Source of the DNA: Neobacillus sp. SuZ13 | GTDB lineage: Bacteria; Bacillota; Bacilli; Bacillales; Cytobacillaceae | Assembly (NCBI RefSeq): GCF_030123365.1 | Contig: NZ_CP126107.1 | Coordinates: 3,430,001 to 3,494,000 of the forward strand | DNA length: 64,000 bases | Direction of reading: 5' to 3' | Shown here: piece by piece, positions 27,289 through 34,760 of the stretch | Layout: each line of letters opens with the position of its first letter | Position numbering within the stretch: the first letter of the stretch is position 1 | Made by a program: the position numbers and the translations under genes | The notes under the pieces: model-generated | What the model saw: the letters and a program-made list of their open reading frames with translations, nothing else | The model's database searches: none | Told to the model about the DNA's origin: nothing

Positions 27289-28728
27289 CTATATGATTCT
27301 TAATCCATCTACTAAAACGCAGCGGCGCTGACGAGTAAATGTTTTCGCACTAGTTAATCCTTCCCCAGTCGGTCCAGCAATGGTTAGTGTGGTAAAGCCT
27401 TCACTTTCAAAGCCTAAACCGGAAACTGATGGTCCATTTTTCACAAAAATCGTTGCTTGAATTTCTTGTGCCATCTTGGTTAGGTTCGTAATATTTTGCG
27501 AGTGCATAATCGCTGTATGCCGATTGCCTTTCTCTGCAATAACAGCAAGCTCTATCGCTCGATCCACATCGGGCACTCTGACAATTGGTAAGATCGGCAT
27601 TAACATTTCAGTCATTACCAATGGGTGATCCTTAGTGGTTTCAGCGATAATTAACTTAACATTTGGGCTTGCCTGAATGCCAGCAGCTTGTAAAATGACA
27701 GATGCGTCTTTACCAATGAAGTCTCGGTTTGGATAAAACATATCGTTCTTTTTCACAAGTACTTTCTCAAGCAGTTTTTCAAATTGAAAGCCTTTAAGCT
27801 CAATTGCTCCGTTTTTGACCATTTCTGCCTTCAGGGCATTGGCTGCCTTATCAACAACGAACACTTCTTTTTCAGCTGTGCATAATACGTTGTTATCAAA
27901 GCTGGCCCCTTTAACAATATCTGCTGCGGCCTTTGAAATAATAGCGGTCTCATCTACGACAACCGGTGGATTTCCTGGACCAGCTGCAATAACCTTTTTA
28001 CCCACCGCCATCGCAGCCTTAACAACAGGTCCTCCTCCAGTCACCACAAGCGCATTCACCTGCGGATGGTTCATGACTTGTGCCGAGGTTTCAAGATTAG
28101 GTGCCGCAACAGATGTAAGCGTGTTTTCAGGTCCACCCGCAGCGACAATTGCTTGGTTTAATAGCTGAAGTGTTTGAATCGAAACACGTTTTGCACTAGG
28201 ATGTGGATTATAAACAACCGTATTTCCAGCGGCAATTAACGAAATCGAATTATTGATGACTGTCGCTGCCGGATTGGTTGAAGGTGTAATGGATCCAAAT
28301 ACACCAATCGGTGCATACTCAACAAGTGTCAATCCATCATCACCAGAATAAGCAGTGCTGACTAAATCTTCAATTCCAGGCGTTTTATTCGTCGCCAAGA
28401 GAATTTTCGCAATCTTATCTTCCACTCTGCCTAAGCCTGTTTCTTCGACAGCAAGATGTGCTAACTCTACGGCATGCTCACGGCTGACGGCTCGTATGTT
28501 CTCAATCATTTTTTCTCTGATTGATACTGGGAGTTTGCGAAGCTTTTCCCAGGCCAGTCTAGCTGCTGCTGCTGCTTCATCAACCGTTTCAAACACGCCA
28601 TCGCCTAACTTAGCATCATTTTGTGATGTGTTTGTTTCAGCAGTGATTTCTGATTGATTCTGACTTAATTGACTGAGGACCTGTTCAACCATTTTTTTGA
28701 TATCGGTTTCATTTATTTGCAAATTCAA
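27289..28728 (-). CDS. CoA-acylating aldehyde dehydrogenase, EutE/PduP family
   Basis: This 479-aa enzyme oxidises acetaldehyde with CoA and NAD+ to acetyl-CoA. The catalytic cysteine is Cys283 in FDNNVLCTAEKE, the motif typical of BMC acylating dehydrogenases. The N-terminal helix ETDIKKMVEQVLSQLSQ and a linker precede the dehydrogenase domain (from about residue 45) and form a classic encapsulation peptide. It is the core enzyme of the compartment and uses the acetaldehyde released by DERA. CoA would be recycled by PduL. No partner alcohol dehydrogenase for NADH is in the operon. Confidence 0.95.
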   Translation of the reverse strand: MNLQINETDIKKMVEQVLSQLSQNQSEITAETNTSQNDAKLGDGVFETVDEAAAAARLAWEKLRKLPVSIREKMIENIRAVSREHAVELAHLAVEETGLGRVEDKIAKILLATNKTPGIEDLVSTAYSGDDGLTLVEYAPIGVFGSITPSTNPAATVINNSISLIAAGNTVVYNPHPSAKRVSIQTLQLLNQAIVAAGGPENTLTSVAAPNLETSAQVMNHPQVNALVVTGGGPVVKAAMAVGKKVIAAGPGNPPVVVDETAIISKAAADIVKGASFDNNVLCTAEKEVFVVDKAANALKAEMVKNGAIELKGFQFEKLLEKVLVKKNDMFYPNRDFIGKDASVILQAAGIQASPNVKLIIAETTKDHPLVMTEMLMPILPIVRVPDVDRAIELAVIAEKGNRHTAIMHSQNITNLTKMAQEIQATIFVKNGPSVSGLGFESEGFTTLTIAGPTGEGLTSAKTFTRQRRCVLVDGLRII

Positions 28729-29024
28729 TTCCCTCCTTTATTAAAGGTTAAGGTTCCTTGGATTTCAATTTGATCAACAATCCCTACGATTGCTGCGTCA
28801 ACGGGGACACCGTTTGTTATTTCTGTTTGTCTTGCTGAACTTCCGCTGACAAGTAAAACCACTTCGCCTACACCTGAGCCAACTGTATCAATGGCAACGA
28901 TCGGTTTTCCGTCCTCTTCGATGCTCTTCATATCCAGCGGCTGGACAATCATCAATTTTTTCCCTTTTAATTTTTCTGCTTTTGTGGTGGAAACTATTGA
29001 ACCAACCACTTTACAAATGATCAT
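28725..29024 (-). CDS. BMC-P shell vertex protein (EutN/CcmL family), copy 3
   Basis: This 99-aa EutN-type protein (ICKVVGSIVSTTKAEKLKGK, GSGVGEVVLLVSGSSAR, AAIVGIVDQIEI) ends with a short extra tail. It overlaps both neighbours by 4 bp, so its expression is coupled to the flavoprotein-like gene before it and the aldehyde dehydrogenase after it. Confidence 0.93.
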   Translation of the reverse strand: MIICKVVGSIVSTTKAEKLKGKKLMIVQPLDMKSIEEDGKPIVAIDTVGSGVGEVVLLVSGSSARQTEITNGVPVDAAIVGIVDQIEIQGTLTFNKGGN

Positions 29025-29773
29025 AGCGTCCCTCCTTTCGAGGAATTGATCGTTTTAATTTGAATCTTTAGTTCTCTTGCCAGATCTTTTGCTGAAGGTG
29101 TGACCCGGCTTTTTTCAGGAATCTCAATTTCATTAAGCCCATCCTGAAAAGCTCTTTCTATATGTTTTGCTAGAATGAGAGATTGCTTATCTTGGTAGGC
29201 TGCATATTGCTCATCGACTGTTTTAACCAATTTACTGAGCGGCACCCACTTGACCTGGTCTTTCTGAATCTTTCTAATGTAGGTCTGGATCCGTTCCTGG
29301 ACAGTATGCGGGGCATGGATTTGTTGGTAAACATTAGGTTCAACACCGTTATTGGCAATGACAATCGGTTTACCTAGCAATTGACATTGGATAGCCACCC
29401 ACACTGCTGCCTCATCATCTAAGGTTAAGGCTAGTTTTGAAAGCAATCCGTACGATGCTTGCGGTATGACGAGAACAGAAGATTGATCAATTAGAACTGT
29501 CATTTCTTGTTGTGACAAATCTTCTATTAACTTGTAAGAAAGCCCTTTCATTTCTCCTTGAAAAGGGAGCCATTCCTTCGTTATTAGCCACGTTACGTTA
29601 TATGTATAAACCAGTGGAGTAACCGCTTCCAAAATAGTCTTTGGATTAGAAGAATGATAGCCTAATAGAATCGCAATCGGAGCATTCTTCGTCGGATCCA
29701 TTTTCTCTTTTAGGTAGGCTTCCACTACCTGCTGGACAAGCAGTTTAACCTGCGTTTTAACATCCACCAGCAT
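29021..29773 (-). CDS. Flavoprotein-like BMC-associated protein with possible encapsulation helix
   Basis: This 250-aa protein has no sure name. Residues 1-25 (VKTQVKLLVQQVVEAYLKEK) form an amphipathic helix like those on the other cargo enzymes. Residues about 30-160 resemble the flavoprotein (PF02441) fold: a PIAILLGYHSS start, VLVIPQASYGLLSKLALTLD, and ILGKPIVI-like LLGKPIVIANNG. The C-terminus carries RVTPSAKDLARELKI, a motif I associate with some BMC accessory proteins. It may be a flavin-dependent redox or assembly factor. It overlaps pduL by 1 bp and the BMC-P gene by 4 bp. Function is inferred. Confidence 0.6.
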   Translation of the reverse strand: MLVDVKTQVKLLVQQVVEAYLKEKMDPTKNAPIAILLGYHSSNPKTILEAVTPLVYTYNVTWLITKEWLPFQGEMKGLSYKLIEDLSQQEMTVLIDQSSVLVIPQASYGLLSKLALTLDDEAAVWVAIQCQLLGKPIVIANNGVEPNVYQQIHAPHTVQERIQTYIRKIQKDQVKWVPLSKLVKTVDEQYAAYQDKQSLILAKHIERAFQDGLNEIEIPEKSRVTPSAKDLARELKIQIKTINSSKGGTL

Positions 29774-30432
29774 TACTCCCCACCCACTTGATTCGGACTT
29801 AGGACTGCAATAATTTCACCCAATTGTCCATTTTTGATTCCAGCTGCATTGGCTTCATCCAGGTCAATATGCATTTCAAGCTTGTATTTAGGAGAAATGC
29901 GAATTAAAACATTTGAAAAAATGATCCCGCGAACTCCATCCACTTTTACTTGGACAAGGTCCCCGTCATTGACGCCCAATAATTCCCCATCACTTGTGTG
30001 CATATGAATATGGCGGGCGGCACAGATCAAGCCTTCACGAATGGTAATTTGTCCCCGCGGTCCTTGTACGGTAATTGATTCTGACCCTTTAATATCCCCA
30101 GAATTACGGATCGGCGGCTTCACTCCAAGGGTAAAACCGTCAAATAATGATACTTCTGCCTGTGTACTGCCTCTAGCAGGTCCGAGGACACGAACATTTT
30201 GTATTCTTCCTTTCGGACCGATAAGTGTGACCGTTTCCTTTGCTGCAAATTGGTTGGGCTGTGACAATTCTTTTAGCTTAGTTAATTCGTAGCCGCGTCC
30301 AAACAATCGTTCAACATGTTCAGGGGATAAATGTATATGCCGGTTAGATGCTGCAATAGGAACCAGCTTATCATTTTTGAGAGAATTCTTAACAATTACT
30401 TCGACGATTTCCCTAATTTTATCTTTATTCAT
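29773..30432 (-). CDS. pduL: Phosphotransacylase PduL with encapsulation peptide
   Basis: PduL converts acetyl-CoA plus phosphate to acetyl-phosphate and frees CoA inside the compartment. The start chosen is the ATG after GGGGGTGAG, which gives 219 aa and leaves an 8-bp overlap with the regulator stop; upstream in-frame ATGs lack a ribosome site. The N-terminus KDKIREIVEVIVKNSLKND is a typical targeting helix. Zn-binding PduL segments follow: SNRHIHLSPEHV and ARHIHMHTSDGELLGV. It is the first structural gene after the regulator. Confidence 0.94.
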   Translation of the reverse strand: MNKDKIREIVEVIVKNSLKNDKLVPIAASNRHIHLSPEHVERLFGRGYELTKLKELSQPNQFAAKETVTLIGPKGRIQNVRVLGPARGSTQAEVSLFDGFTLGVKPPIRNSGDIKGSESITVQGPRGQITIREGLICAARHIHMHTSDGELLGVNDGDLVQVKVDGVRGIIFSNVLIRISPKYKLEMHIDLDEANAAGIKNGQLGEIIAVLSPNQVGGE

Positions 30433-31387
30433 TAAAGTGCTCACCCCCAAAATCGAGTAATGCCTTAGCAGTATACTGATCGGTAATGAGGACATTGGCA
30501 TGACGCCCCTTTAACGCTCCGTAGATGCCTTCGACTTTTGTATTACCGCCTGCAATGAGGATGCCGTATTCTTTTTCCGATAAATGTGAGAGTTCGATTC
30601 CAATTGTCCGTTCGTTTAATGTTTGATGACTTATCTGCCCATTGATATCAATAAATCTAGAACAGATATCACCGACCGTATGATTTGCCCTTAGTATTTC
30701 AATGTCGTTTTCTAAAAAATATCCCGCATGCATGAGTGTCGATTGTTCCCCAGGATCCCCGACAGTAAAAATGGCAATATTAGCCTGTTTGCCTAGTTCC
30801 AATATTCTTTTTACATGTCGGTCTGCTATGATTGCCTGCTTGACAACAATATGGTCTACGACCGCAGGTACCTGCAGGAAATGTGGGATAGTCTGAAATG
30901 CATGCGCTAGACCGTTAATGATTTCTGATGCATACGTATTTGATTCTGAGTAACTCACCCCACCATTTAGCTGGACAATTGTTACATCCTTTACATTCTT
31001 AGGTTGAATTTGTTTCACAAGTTGATATAAAGTTGTCCCCCAGGTAATCCCAATCGTATCGCCGCTTTTGACTATCTTATATAAATAATCTGCGGAAACT
31101 TCCCCCAGCTTCACCTTAATCAGCTCATCCTTATATTCGGGAATGGATGCAACAATGCAATCCTTTAATTGAAACTTTTCCTTTATCTGCATAGCCAATT
31201 CCTGAACATCTTCGGCGGGATCGCATATTTTTATATGGACTACTCCTTCTTCCACAGCTTGGACTAGGAGCCTAGAGACGGTGGGGCGGGAAATACCTAA
31301 CTTTTTCGCAATTTCCTGTTGGCTGTAGTCTAATTGATAATACATTTTAGCCACTTCCACCAGGCGCGAAATCCTTTCATCCGCCAT
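30425..31387 (-). CDS. SorC/DeoR-family regulator of the microcompartment operon
   Basis: This 320-aa protein has an N-terminal helix-turn-helix (YSQQEIAKKLGISRPTVSRL) and a C-terminal sugar-phosphate-binding domain (GDTIGITWGTTLYQL, GDPGEQSTLMHAGY, IGIELSHLSEKEYGILIAGG). B. subtilis DeoR, of the same family, senses deoxyribose-5-phosphate, the substrate of the aldolase in this operon. It is the first gene of the operon, so it regulates its own transcription. Inverted TTGAACA sites lie in its leader. The inducer is inferred to be deoxyribose-5-phosphate. Confidence 0.88.
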   Translation of the reverse strand: MADERISRLVEVAKMYYQLDYSQQEIAKKLGISRPTVSRLLVQAVEEGVVHIKICDPAEDVQELAMQIKEKFQLKDCIVASIPEYKDELIKVKLGEVSADYLYKIVKSGDTIGITWGTTLYQLVKQIQPKNVKDVTIVQLNGGVSYSESNTYASEIINGLAHAFQTIPHFLQVPAVVDHIVVKQAIIADRHVKRILELGKQANIAIFTVGDPGEQSTLMHAGYFLENDIEILRANHTVGDICSRFIDINGQISHQTLNERTIGIELSHLSEKEYGILIAGGNTKVEGIYGALKGRHANVLITDQYTAKALLDFGGEHFNE

Positions 31388-31435
31388 CTTTTATTCACCC
31401 TAATTTTCAAAGTTATTAAACTCTTTTTCACAAAA

Positions 31436-31449
31436 AGTAAACGGTTACA
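31436..31449. promoter_or_regulatory. cre-like CcpA box downstream of the BMC operon promoter
   Basis: On the minus strand TGTAACCGTTTACT matches TGWAARCGYTWWCW at 13 of 14 positions. It lies about 90 bp downstream of the -10 box and 49 bp before the regulator start, a place suited to roadblock repression by CcpA. Confidence 0.6.
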
Positions 31450-31471
31450 ACAATTTGTAAAATAAAAGTTT

Positions 31472-31532
31472 GCATTTGTTCAAGCGGTATATCCATGTCG
31501 TGAAATTATGTAAAAACGAATTGAACATTTGC
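31472..31532. promoter_or_regulatory. Inverted TTGAACA operator pair for the SorC/DeoR-like regulator
   Basis: GCATTTGTTCAA (31472-31483) and TTGAACATTTGC (31521-31532) are inverted copies with 10 of 12 matching bases, 37 bp apart. The second is extended to ATTGAACA, the half-site I recall from the B. subtilis DeoR operator. They flank the expected transcription start of the BMC operon, so binding would block initiation, perhaps through a loop. Confidence 0.55.
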
Positions 31533-31539
31533 TAATTTA

Positions 31540-31567
31540 ATTATAACCGACGTAAATCCTCTGTCAA
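31540..31567 (-). promoter_or_regulatory. Strong sigma-A promoter of the BMC operon
   Basis: A perfect TTGACA (31562-31567) and a perfect TATAAT (31540-31545) on the minus strand are 16 bp apart. They give a leader of about 145 nt before the regulator gene. Such a strong promoter needs tight repression, which fits the operator and cre sites directly downstream. Confidence 0.8.
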
Positions 31568-31645
31568 TCATTCTATCAAAAGATTTCGACATTTATTTAC
31601 TAGATTTTCAGAACTATAAAATCGTCTCATTTTTCCACATAAAAA

Positions 31646-31683
31646 AGAACCCATGTAGTTACAATTGTAGATACATGGGTTCT
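31646..31683 (-). terminator. Terminator of the pyrimidine catabolism cluster
   Basis: A 12-bp perfect stem (AGAACCCATGTA and complement) is followed by TTTTTT on the minus strand, 12 bp after the aminotransferase stop. Confidence 0.88.
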
Positions 31684-31694
31684 CTATTTTTTAG

Positions 31695-33050
31695 TTAAAG
31701 TATTTTCTGAAGGGATTCGGAAAGTGTTTTTACAAGGAAGGTTAGATCCACCTGTTTAATTGTTAAGGGCGGGGCAAGTGTTAGCACATTATTGTATCCT
31801 GCTACGGTACCTCCATTTTTTCCAATGATAATCCCTTCCTGCTTACAGTTGGCGATGACTTGATTGACAAGATCATTTGCAAGAGGTTCCTTGGTACGCT
31901 TATCTTTTACTAATTCTAATCCAATCAGTAACCCTTTCCCACGAACATCGCCAACAAATGGGTGATCTTTCAATAGATTCTTCAAATCATTTAAAAGCTG
32001 TGCACCTAAATCACGGGAACGGTCAAATAAATTTTCGGTTTCCATAATCTCAAGATTTTTTAAAGCAAGTGCACAAGCCGCTGGATTCCCGCCAAATGTA
32101 TTGACATGACGGAAGTAATCATATTCTTCTGAGCCTTTAAATGCTTCGTAAATGTCTTTACGTACAGCAGTGGCTGAAAGCGGCAGATAGGCACTGGTAA
32201 TTCCTTTTGCCATGGTAATGATGTCGGGTTTCACGCCATAGTTCATATAACCGAACGGCTTACCGGTACGGCCAAACCCGCAAATGACCTCATCAACAAT
32301 GAGCAGTGCCCCGTGTTTTTCACATACCTCTTTTGCGGCTTTCATATAGCCATCTGGCGGAATGAGGACACCGCCGCCCGTAATAATCGGTTCCATAATC
32401 ATTGCGGCAATGGTTTCACTTAACTCCCATGTCATCGTCCGATCGATTTCTTTAACCGAGGATAGTTCCTTGGGATCGTTGACATTTATATCATCCCGGT
32501 AGGAATCAGGTGGTGAAACATGGATAAAACCTGGTGCAAGCGGTTCGTATTTGTACTTTCGTTGTGCCTGGCCGGTCGCGGCGAGTGCCCCCATCGAATT
32601 ACCGTGATAGGCACGATAGCGGGAGACGATTTTGTAACGGTTATGTTCACCCTTCTGCTGGTGGTACTGCCTAACGATTTTGAAGGCGGCTTCATTGGCC
32701 TCAGAACCGCTGTTAGAGAAAAAAATAACATACTCATCGCCTAACATTTGGTTCAACTTTTCAGCAAGTTTAATGGCTGGAACATGGCTTTGTGATAGAG
32801 GAAAATAGGCCATTTCCTTCAACTGTTCATAGGCCGCTTCAGCTAGCTCGGTCCTGCCATAACCAATATTTACACACCAAAGGCCGGCCATCGCATCTAA
32901 ATACCGTTTTCCATCAGCATCTGTTACCCAAGAGCCTTCTGCCTTTGCTGCAACTAACGTGGAGTTTGGATTATACGGCTTCATCGAGTGCCATACATAC
33001 TTATCATCCTGTTCTAACAAAGTTTCCTGTGATCGACTTGTTTGAACCAT
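31695..33050 (-). CDS. Class III omega-amino acid aminotransferase (beta-alanine/pyruvate type)
   Basis: This 451-aa PLP enzyme has the class III signatures NSGSEANEAAFKIVRQYH, EPIITGGGVLIPP, LIVDEVICGFGRTGKPFG and MAKGITSAYLPLSA, which contains the PLP lysine. In this context it should transaminate beta-alanine or 3-aminoisobutyrate (from uracil or thymine) to malonate- or methylmalonate-semialdehyde for the dehydrogenase encoded just upstream. It is the last gene of the cluster. Its substrate is inferred from context. Confidence 0.88.
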   Translation of the reverse strand: MVQTSRSQETLLEQDDKYVWHSMKPYNPNSTLVAAKAEGSWVTDADGKRYLDAMAGLWCVNIGYGRTELAEAAYEQLKEMAYFPLSQSHVPAIKLAEKLNQMLGDEYVIFFSNSGSEANEAAFKIVRQYHQQKGEHNRYKIVSRYRAYHGNSMGALAATGQAQRKYKYEPLAPGFIHVSPPDSYRDDINVNDPKELSSVKEIDRTMTWELSETIAAMIMEPIITGGGVLIPPDGYMKAAKEVCEKHGALLIVDEVICGFGRTGKPFGYMNYGVKPDIITMAKGITSAYLPLSATAVRKDIYEAFKGSEEYDYFRHVNTFGGNPAACALALKNLEIMETENLFDRSRDLGAQLLNDLKNLLKDHPFVGDVRGKGLLIGLELVKDKRTKEPLANDLVNQVIANCKQEGIIIGKNGGTVAGYNNVLTLAPPLTIKQVDLTFLVKTLSESLQKIL

Positions 33051-33142
33051 CCTCTTCCCTCCATTACTTATACTTAATAGTGCATCTACCTAATTAGATA
33101 ACTATCAGCCCAGCACCCAGCGGCTAGTGGCTTCCGCTTTTA

Positions 33143-34606
33143 TTAGTCAAACCGTGAAGTAATCATTTTCTTTCGTGTATAAAAATTTACGCCGTCTTTT
33201 CCGTTTACATGCATGTCACCATAGAAGGAATCTTTCCAGCCCGAGAATGGGAAGAATGCCATTGTTGCTGGCACGCCAACATTAATACCGAGCATACCTG
33301 CTTCTGCTTCTTCGCGGAATTGACGGATAGCTTTAGCATTGTTGGTATAAATGGTTGCACCATTGCCAAACTTTGATTTTCTTATATAATCCAATCCTTC
33401 ATCCAAATCATTGGCACGAAGCAGGCTTAATACCGGAGCAAAAAGTTCCTCTTTTGCTATCGTCATTTCTGGGGTGACGTGATCAAAAATTGTCGGCCCA
33501 AGGAAATTCCCTTCAGGCAGTTCATCCATCTCCCTGCGGCCATCCCTAATTAAGTCCGCACCTTCTTCAAGTCCTTTCTCAATATATCCAAGAACTTTTT
33601 CACGATGTTCCTTGCGAATAATTGGTGTTAACAGCACCTCTTCATCCATACCGTTTCCAATTATTAATTCATCCGCTTTTTTCTTTAGTGCAGCTACGAA
33701 TGGTTCGTTATCACCGACAACTACGACCGCACTACAAGCCATACAGCGTTGCCCCGCACTTCCAAACGTGGAACTGATAATATTCTGGACGGCCTTATCC
33801 ATATCAGCATCTGGCATTACGATATGATGATTTTTAGCACCAGAGAGAGCTTGAACTCTCTTACCTTCTGCAGCAGCTCGTTGATAGACATACTTGGCAA
33901 CTGGCTGTGAGCCTACAAATGAAATCGCCGCAATATCCTTATGATCAAGTAAGCCATTGACGACATCATGGGCACCGTGGACCACATTTAACACGCCCTT
34001 AGGAGCTCCGGCTTCTGCAAACAATTCTGCTAAACGATTGGCTAATATTGGCGTACGTTCTGATGGTTTGAGTACAAATGTGTTACCACAGGCAATCGCA
34101 AGTGGGAACATCCAAAGCGGGACCATCATAGGGAAGTTGAACGGTGTGATCCCGCCGACAACTCCAACAGGATAACGGAACATCTCAGAATCAATGTCTT
34201 CGGCAATTCCGGATAACGATTCCCCCATCAATAGGGTTGGCGCACCAGAAGCAAATTCAACACACTCGATTCCGCGCTGAACTTCCCCGTATGCTTCTTT
34301 GTATGCCTTACCATTTTCTAACACAATTAATCTTGCCAATTCTTCATGGTTTTCCGTTAACAGATGATGATACTTAAAAAGAATTCTTGCTCTTTTTGGG
34401 ACAGGCACGTTTTTCCACTCTTTTAACGCCGCTTTTGCTGCTGAAACTGCAAGATCTACATCCTCTTTCGTTGACATAGGAACCTTTGTTAACAGAGCAT
34501 TCGTTGCCGGGTTTGGGACAACAAGGGTTTGAATGCAATTCGAGTTGACCCATTCACCATTAATAAAATTTTGTAAAACAGTCGTATCCTTTTTGGATAC
34601 AGTCAT
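33143..34606 (-). CDS. mmsA: Methylmalonate-semialdehyde dehydrogenase (CoA-acylating)
   Basis: This 487-aa enzyme converts methylmalonate- or malonate-semialdehyde to propionyl-CoA or acetyl-CoA with NAD+. The start used is the ATG after AGGAGG; the longer frame upstream has no ribosome site. The family cysteine lies in FGSAGQRCMACS, and the sequence shows PVGVVGGITPFNFPMMVPLW and LKPSERTP. In valine or inositol degradation the same enzyme is called MmsA or IolA. Beside pyrimidine genes it should finish thymine and uracil breakdown. Confidence 0.92.
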   Translation of the reverse strand: MTVSKKDTTVLQNFINGEWVNSNCIQTLVVPNPATNALLTKVPMSTKEDVDLAVSAAKAALKEWKNVPVPKRARILFKYHHLLTENHEELARLIVLENGKAYKEAYGEVQRGIECVEFASGAPTLLMGESLSGIAEDIDSEMFRYPVGVVGGITPFNFPMMVPLWMFPLAIACGNTFVLKPSERTPILANRLAELFAEAGAPKGVLNVVHGAHDVVNGLLDHKDIAAISFVGSQPVAKYVYQRAAAEGKRVQALSGAKNHHIVMPDADMDKAVQNIISSTFGSAGQRCMACSAVVVVGDNEPFVAALKKKADELIIGNGMDEEVLLTPIIRKEHREKVLGYIEKGLEEGADLIRDGRREMDELPEGNFLGPTIFDHVTPEMTIAKEELFAPVLSLLRANDLDEGLDYIRKSKFGNGATIYTNNAKAIRQFREEAEAGMLGINVGVPATMAFFPFSGWKDSFYGDMHVNGKDGVNFYTRKKMITSRFD

Positions 34607-34760
34607 ATATATTAACCTCCTAATTATTCTCTGTTTATCAAATTTTTCTAATAATATAGACCTTTTAAACTCATTATCTCGTATCCAAAACACGCTTTCA
34701 TTAGACACATTGTAAAATAGGGCAGGGCATTTCTTTGACGTTATGAGCGACTATCAACCA

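Noticed and set aside
23848..31387. Ethanolamine, propanediol or glycyl-radical (choline) microcompartment
   Set aside because: No EutBC, PduCDE or glycyl-radical enzyme and activase are present; DERA fits a deoxyribose-phosphate substrate instead.
33051..33142. Terminator between the semialdehyde dehydrogenase and aminotransferase genes
   Set aside because: A GC-rich imperfect hairpin is present, but the T run is on the wrong strand for these genes.
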